From Palaemon carinicauda (Eukaryota; Arthropoda; Malacostraca; Decapoda; Palaemonidae), in assembly GCF_036898095.1 (NCBI RefSeq), contig NC_090726.1, positions 40,198,341-40,262,340 on the forward strand: a stretch of 64,000 bases of DNA. The letters run 5' to 3'. A program made the position numbers and the translations under genes. The stretch's first letter is position 1. Each line of letters opens with the position of its first letter. Shown here piece by piece: positions 57,259 through 64,000 of this stretch. A model generated the notes under the pieces. That model was given only the letters and a program-made list of their open reading frames with translations. It ran no database searches and was not told the DNA's origin.

Positions 57259-57313
<55 letters not shown>
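57259..57313. repeat. (GA)n microsatellite
   Basis: About 27 units; first of four long purine/pyrimidine tracts within 0.8 kb. Confidence 0.97.
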
Positions 57314-57315
<2 letters not shown>

Positions 57316-57468
57316 CAAGCATGCTTTGTAAAGAATTGGTTTTTATTTATTGAATAAATTTATTGTGCGAGTAACTGATCCATTCATGATTAGAATAATT
57401 TTGAATATTTATGAAGAGAATCCCTGTATTTAAGGTCTTAAATAGTATTGCTAAGTATTAGAAGGCTA

Positions 57469-57472
<4 letters not shown>

Positions 57473-57522
<50 letters not shown>
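57473..57522. repeat. (CT)n microsatellite
   Basis: About 25 units. Confidence 0.97.
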
Positions 57523-57526
<4 letters not shown>

Positions 57527-57652
57527 TGGTGGACCCATTCAAGAGCAATTCATAAAGTTTCTAATCTAGTGGTAATTACCACTTCATTCTCTCCGCCCAT
57601 TCATGGAAATGAAAATGTATTTACTAGGGTGAAGTAAAGTATCCTTTGTAAC

Positions 57653-57656
<4 letters not shown>

Positions 57657-57736
<80 letters not shown>
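57657..57736. repeat. (CT)n microsatellite
   Basis: About 40 units, followed by a T run. Confidence 0.97.
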
Positions 57737-57744
<8 letters not shown>

Positions 57745-57949
57745 TAATGTGCTGCCAGCTCATCTAAGAAACATTAGGAGTGAGCGTAGATGTGTTCAAG
57801 AATAAGTTTGATAAACACCTAAGATGCATCCCAGACCATCCAAGACTGGAGGATGCAAAATACACCAGAAGATGCATAAGCAAATCTCTGGTGGATATAC
57901 GAGGTGCCTCACACTGAGTGACCTGGGTGAACCCAAACATAGAATATGG

Positions 57950-57952
<3 letters not shown>

Positions 57953-58039
<87 letters not shown>
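57953..58039. repeat. (CT)n microsatellite
   Basis: About 43 units. Produces artificial Ser-Leu and Arg-Glu open frames on the two strands. Confidence 0.97.
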
Positions 58040-58042
<3 letters not shown>

Positions 58043-58581
58043 GGAATCAAGGTTATATCCACAACATAAGATACTGTACTTGTTTATAAATAAGTTTAGA
58101 TTGATTTGAAACTTTTTTTCTGCCAGTGTTTGTAAGCTTAATCTCAAAACTTGATATCAAATGTTTTAATTTTCATTAAATTAATATTTTTCCAAAAATA
58201 TCCCTATTTTAATTATTGTAAAAGGTTGTTTACAGTAGAAGATCCTATTTAATTTTCTTCAATCTAGTAAATGTTGATTTGTTTAATAATATTAGAATGA
58301 CAAAATTGCTATCAAAAGGATAGAATATCTTATCCACTGATTTTAAGCTTTTCATAATCTTTATACAAAAGATGGCATTAGCTGCTTCGTGATCTAGTCT
58401 ACAATATAGCCTATATAGCTAATAACAGTTATAGTTTGGAACATTTTACAGAGTAGATTTATATTAAAATGTTTTATGAAGGGAATAGTAATTTGAGTTA
58501 TGGTAGTCTTAAAAACCATCAGTGAAGTTAGGTTTAAATTAATATTCAAGGAATATTTCTCGCTTAAAGTAGAGTTCTAAT
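58040..58581. other. AT-rich intergenic sequence
   Basis: Nothing recognised. Confidence 0.6.
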
Positions 58582-59091
58582 ATTGGTTTTAATGTTAACT
58601 TTCAAGATTATTCCTAGAAGGCTTAATTAAGGATTAGTTAAGGAAAGGGTCAGGATAATTATTTTGTAAAGGAAATGCTCATATACATTTACTTTTTGAT
58701 ACGTAGGCTAAACTTGAAAGGGTTTAGGAATTGCATGTAGACACTGCTTCTGAGGAAAGAAAAATAATGTTATTCAGGATAAGATAAATTATTTAGAACA
58801 ATGGGAGGAATAATTACTTTTAGGTAAGCTCAAATAATTGGTTTTAAAGTAAACTTTCAAGATTATTCCTAAAATGCTTAATTAAAGGAGTAGTTAAACT
58901 TAATGAAAGGGTCAATATATTTGTAAAGAGAAGGCCCAGGTACATCTGGGTTCTTGATACGTATGCTAAACTTGAAAGGGTTTAGGAATGGCACTTAGGC
59001 ACTGCTTCTGAGAAAAGGAAAATAATCCAGTCGTGATCTGTTATTTAGGGCAATGGGAGGAATAATAACTTTTAGGGAAGCTCAAAGAAAA
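58582..59091. repeat. Direct tandem duplication, 255-bp unit
   Basis: 58582-58836 and 58837-59091 share 'aactttcaagattattccta', 'aaacttgaaagggtttagga', 'actgcttctgag' and 'caatgggaggaataat' in the same order. Divergence is moderate, so the duplication is older than that at 14.7 kb. Confidence 0.9.
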
Positions 59092-59199
59092 ACAAAGGGT
59101 TCATGAAACAATTTTGTGAATATCTGCGAGATTCCTTCCAATGTAACATTTCGAAGTAATATAAAAATTTCTTTTATTACATTTACACATTTAGAGTGT

Positions 59200-59985
<786 letters not shown>

Positions 59986-60176
59986 GATGTGAAAAAAAAA
60001 TAATGTAATTTGGCAGATATGAAAAGCTTAAAACCAGTTTATGTTAAAAATACTGTTGTTTGGCCATGTACTATTTTATTAATCCTTAAAACTTGAGATG
60101 GGAGATGCTTGTACAATTCATAACTGTATATTGGTTAAACTTATTATTTCAAATATTTCTTGTAAATAATTGTTGC

Positions 60177-60886
60177 TACTTATTAATGTCAATTGCATAA
60201 GAGAAATTGGTATGGACGAAAATACTTTAAGGTACAAGAACTTGAGCCTTGAGTGATAATTTATGGCAAAAGAGTGACATACCTCTGCTAATAGTATAAC
60301 TGCATATATTGAATAATATGGGTCATTATTGACTACTTTAGTTATATCCTAGGTTCATTATAGTCAGAGCTTGAAAGGGTTCATTCATAAGATTTGAGTA
60401 CAATATAGTTGAATAGCTAATTGAATCAATTTCTTCATTCATAACATAAATTATACGTATAAGTTTAGCAATTCTGGGGTTTAGCAAAGGAGTTAATTCT
60501 TAATATCCTCATAGTCACCACTAATAGCGATGTTAAGAATTGACCCCAATGGCCTAAACCCCGAGATTGTCCAACTTCAGGTATCTCATATCTGTTATGA
60601 ATGAAGAAATTTACCTTAATTATCTATTCAAATATCTTGTACCCAATCTCATGAATGAACCTTTTCCAGCTCTGCCTAAAATGAACCTGGGATATCACTA
60701 ATGTCCATATCACTGACATGAAAATGCTGGGCCATCTACCTTTACTTATTCAGTATATGTAAGTTATACTATTAGCAGAGGTATGTCACTATTTTTTGCC
60801 ATAAATTATCATTCAAGATTCAAGCTCTTGTATTTTAAAGTATTTTTGTCTATACCAAATTTTCTTATGCAACTGACATTATTAGG
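60177..60886. repeat. Long inverted repeat, two arms of about 340 bp
   Basis: The left arm (60177-60507) and right arm (60530-60886) are reverse complements with scattered changes. Examples: 'gataatttatggcaaaa…gtgacatacctctgctaatagtataac' on the left pairs with 'gttatactattagcagaggtatgtcac…ttgccataaattatc' on the right, and 'atttcttcattcataaca' pairs with 'tgttatgaatgaagaaat'. The spacer is only about 22 bases. No coding capacity was seen. It could be a foldback element or an inverted duplication. Confidence 0.9.
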
Positions 60887-63405
60887 TATGCCATAAAAAA
60901 AGACATTTTCAGAGAGCTGTCAAGATATGTTTACCATATTCAAACATTGTAACTAATAAGGAATTCAAACATAAAATGCATAAGATAATTATGATTTTTT
61001 ATTAAGTTTCCCATGGTACATAAAAAGAAAATGGGATGAAAATGAAAAGAAAAAAAAGTAAAGAAAAAGGAAATAAAAAATAATTTTTTTTTAACAATCC
61101 AGAGTGTTCTCCTTAAATGCCCCCCTCCCCCTTTTAGCACCAGTAAATGCCTTATTCCCCACGAAAAATGGGCCAAAAAGCTCATGAAATAGTCCTTTCT
61201 CCTAACTAGTCACTTGTCCTTTTGGACTGTTATTGATCCCCCATGTACAGAATTTGTTCACCCCCAACTGGGGTATGAGAGCAGCAGTACCAATGTTTTA
61301 TGATTGAATATATTCAAAGTCAAGATGGCCAAACTGTCTGGTAATCCATTTTGGACCAAAGTCCACTTTTTAATCCAGCTGGTTGTCAAATAGGGTTTTA
61401 CCTGACTAAAGTCATGATTAATACTGGCCTCGTTATGTCCATTAGATAATATTGCTCAAAAGCCTCTTTAACATGGCAATAAATTAAAGTATTAGGTACA
61501 AAAGTATACCTAAATATGGGAACCTTAACACAATATGGATGAAGTAAAACTTAGAAATTTGTTATAAAGATTTTTATTGTAGAAGATTGAATGCCAAACA
61601 GGACACAGGTTTCAGTGTAATTAGTTTAGTTACATGATGAAAATACAAACACTATAAAGTCAATGACATAAATACATCAAATTCATGAAACCCCATTTTT
61701 TGAAAGCTTTAAATGCTTTGGATTCAAAGAAAACTTAATGTCTGTCTCTCATTGAGCTCATGATTCAACAAAGAAAATCTCAGAAGTGAGTCTTCCTTCA
61801 TCCAATATGGCGCCCGGAATGACAAACAATCCCGTTTTCTTTGTTTTCCCAGTCAGTGTCCGTTTTCTTTTACAAAACAACTGTTGGTGCATTTGAAGCT
61901 CAGCATTTGAGGTTACATATTTCATGATTGTGTAAGTAAGCAGTGCATAATCTAATATAATAAAATTATTAATAAAAAAAAAAAGGAAAAGGAAAGCCCA
62001 CCAAGGCCATCCCCTGTCCCACCTAGTAACTAGTAACTTAATGCAAAGTTTTCTTCTGAGTAAGCAATGTTACTAGGCCCTTGAATGCTTTCCTTTTCCT
62101 TCTTTTTGTTTTTGTTTTTGTCTTTTTATTAATAATTTTACAAACAATGACATCAGGATTGTAATTCAATTGCTTCAGGAATACTTTAGAGCTCACATGA
62201 AGTTGAATGGTAAAACATTTGTCATAATCTACATTACTATAAGGCAGATTCCAGCTATTATAGCTACGTTAATTCTTTAATGAACACATGAAATAATACA
62301 CTTGAACAAGACATTTCTAAAATGGAAAACAAATTAAACATCTAATAGGTAAAAGGGTAATTTTCAGGCCTTCTGTGCAATTTCAGAACGATCCATTACT
62401 ACAGACACCTGAAGCTGTCTCAAAAGCAGACAAGATTCACAAATGCCAAGATGCCTCCTGGTCTCGCCCCATTCCATACACATGATTGAGTCAGGTAAAA
62501 GAGAAGAAGCCGTGCAAGACTACTGCCCTGACCATCCTTGCTACTCCTCCCAGCAGACAGTCAGATCGGACCGAAGTACACATTCATCTTACACGTGGAC
62601 ACCCAAATCACTTTAGCTGTGTAATAGTTTTCAAATACAAACCCTACCAAATGTATCGCTTGAAAGCGCGTTTAACCTGGAACTCTCTATAAAGCTAATA
62701 TATTTAAAAACGAAATCGTAAACTTATTAAAATTATCTGAAACATATGACTAATTGAATATTTAACTACAGTTTGAGTTAGATTAAGTTTTGATTCAAAG
62801 TTTATACAACTCTTAATAAACTTAGGCTTACAACCAATACCCCAAAAATATACAATAATCCTGCAATTATTAGCATGTCTTATACACCCATAGAATTAAA
62901 ATAATGTTATCCCCACTAAATACTATCATCAGCTCATACTATCTTCATTTCTGCAGTGTACTATCCTCAGCGCCTAAGCCCTTAACATACTATTGTCTTA
63001 TAATTACTTATAATCTCTTATTGTACTATCCTCTGCTCACAATTCCTTTCTATACAATCACGTGCACATATTCCCTGACTAAAATATCCTCAGCCAATTA
63101 TCAAAGGAGATGATTTATTAATATTTATGACGCATTTTACACCAGTCCTGTGTAACTCAATATATCACTACGAGTTATGGTCAAAATAGTAATGATCGAG
63201 CTATTTTCAGTGATTAGAATAATTCGGTACTTTCTGGATTTTCGTCTTAAAAAGAGTTTTGATTAACCAAACCTAAAATGAAGTTTGAAATGCTTTTTTT
63301 TAAAGTTACTAGAATGAGCTCAGTCACAAAAAGACAGACAGACAAACGGATATCATGATTGTTGAGTATGATATTTTCTACTGAAAACTCGCACAAGAAC
63401 AGATA
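60887..63405. other. Intergenic sequence, no gene recognised
   Basis: AT-rich; purine-rich stretch at 61020-61080. Short open frames at 62486-62692 and 62904-63113 show no family motif. Confidence 0.55.
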
Positions 63406-63603
63406 TTAAATTAGATATTAAATTAGATGTTGAATTAGATATTAAATAAATATCAAAGATTTTAAATTAGATATTAAATAAATATTAAATTGAATATCAA
63501 ATTAGATATTAAGTAGATATTAAATAGATATTGAATTAAATATTAAATTAGATATTAAATAGATATTAAATAAATATTAGATAAATATTAAATAGATATT
63601 AAA
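63406..63603. repeat. AT-rich minisatellite, 10-12-bp unit
   Basis: Imperfect repeats of gatattaaat with one or two extra bases (gatattaaatta, gatattaaata). Confidence 0.9.
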
Positions 63604-63659
63604 TAGTTTTTTTCGGAACACGGGGGTCTCTGAGATCCCAAATACCTTTCAATGTAAGG

Positions 63660-64000
63660 TAGTTGAAAAATTATAAACGAGAGGAAATATATCTTTAGAT
63701 TATTAAATAATCACCTACATAATGACATTTAATAACGATGAATTGATTGAGTGTTTTAATTCAAATTTTACAAAAAAAAAAAAACCATGAATAGTTTTCA
63801 TAATAGAGAAACACGAGGCCATGAATTATAACTTCTATACAAGTACCAATGAAGTGAGATATATCTTTAAATTATCAAATACTTATCTATAATACTCAGT
63901 AGTTCAATAACAATGATATTTAATAATGATGAATTCATTACGCGTTTTAATTTGTAAAAAAAAAATAGCTTTCGTATAGAGAAACACAGGACCAGGAATT
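63660..64000. repeat. Diverged tandem duplication, about 170-bp unit, cut by window end
   Basis: Both halves share 'atatatcttta.attat.aaat', 'atttaata..gatgaatt', 'gttttaatt', an A run and 'atagagaaacac.gg.cca.gaatt'. Confidence 0.75.

Noticed and set aside
57764..58147. Arg-Glu and Ser-Leu repeat open frames
   Set aside because: Pure consequence of the CT/GA tract at 57953-58039.

Overview
The window looks like nuclear DNA of an arthropod, most likely a decapod crustacean. The evidence is one spliced gene with GT-AG introns, very long TA, CT and CA microsatellites, and many retrotransposons. These include DIRS-like tyrosine-recombinase elements, which are known to be common in Decapoda. The taxon is an inference; no species marker is present.

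The only clear host gene is a KDM3 (JMJD1/JHDM2-type) JmjC histone H3K9 demethylase on the + strand. Seven coding exons at 3904-4065, 4817-7262, 8446-9020, 10610-10875, 11040-11737, 12227-12543 and 16575-16841 join in frame to 1576 codons plus a stop. The N-terminus is missing: there is no initiator Met, so more exons should lie upstream. The model carries the KDM3 cysteine-rich zinc finger, an LxxLL motif, the JmjC iron ligands H1356/D1358/H1487, and a C-terminal tail with three SUMO-type lysine motifs. Residue numbers count from the first codon at 3904.

Most of the rest is mobile or repetitive DNA. (1) Non-LTR family A has four copies (12.6, 13.2, 24.7 and 54.2 kb), three with target-site duplications, and all share a 3' tail with two hairpins. 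(2) A CsRn1-like Ty3/gypsy element on the - strand (18474-22693) has 332-bp LTRs, a tRNA-Trp primer site and a deleted RT core. (3) Two long DIRS-like elements (34393-40705 and 41912-48939) and one truncated copy (49480-50520) carry inverted terminal repeats and an internal complementary region matching the joined element ends. (4) An old CR1/L2-like LINE on the - strand near 24-25 kb was interrupted by a family A copy. (5) There is also a 170-bp palindromic MITE, a 0.7-kb inverted repeat at 60.2-60.9 kb, a G/C-homopolymer satellite at 26.8-27.5 kb, and an exact 8 x 30-bp minisatellite inside the last KDM3 intron.

Two short candidate host exons (41553-41657 on +, and about 26496-26600 on -) are reported with low confidence. 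No bacterial-type operon, CRISPR array, rRNA or tRNA gene was recognised. Every transposon coding region seen is broken by stops, frameshifts or deletions, so none of these copies looks autonomous.
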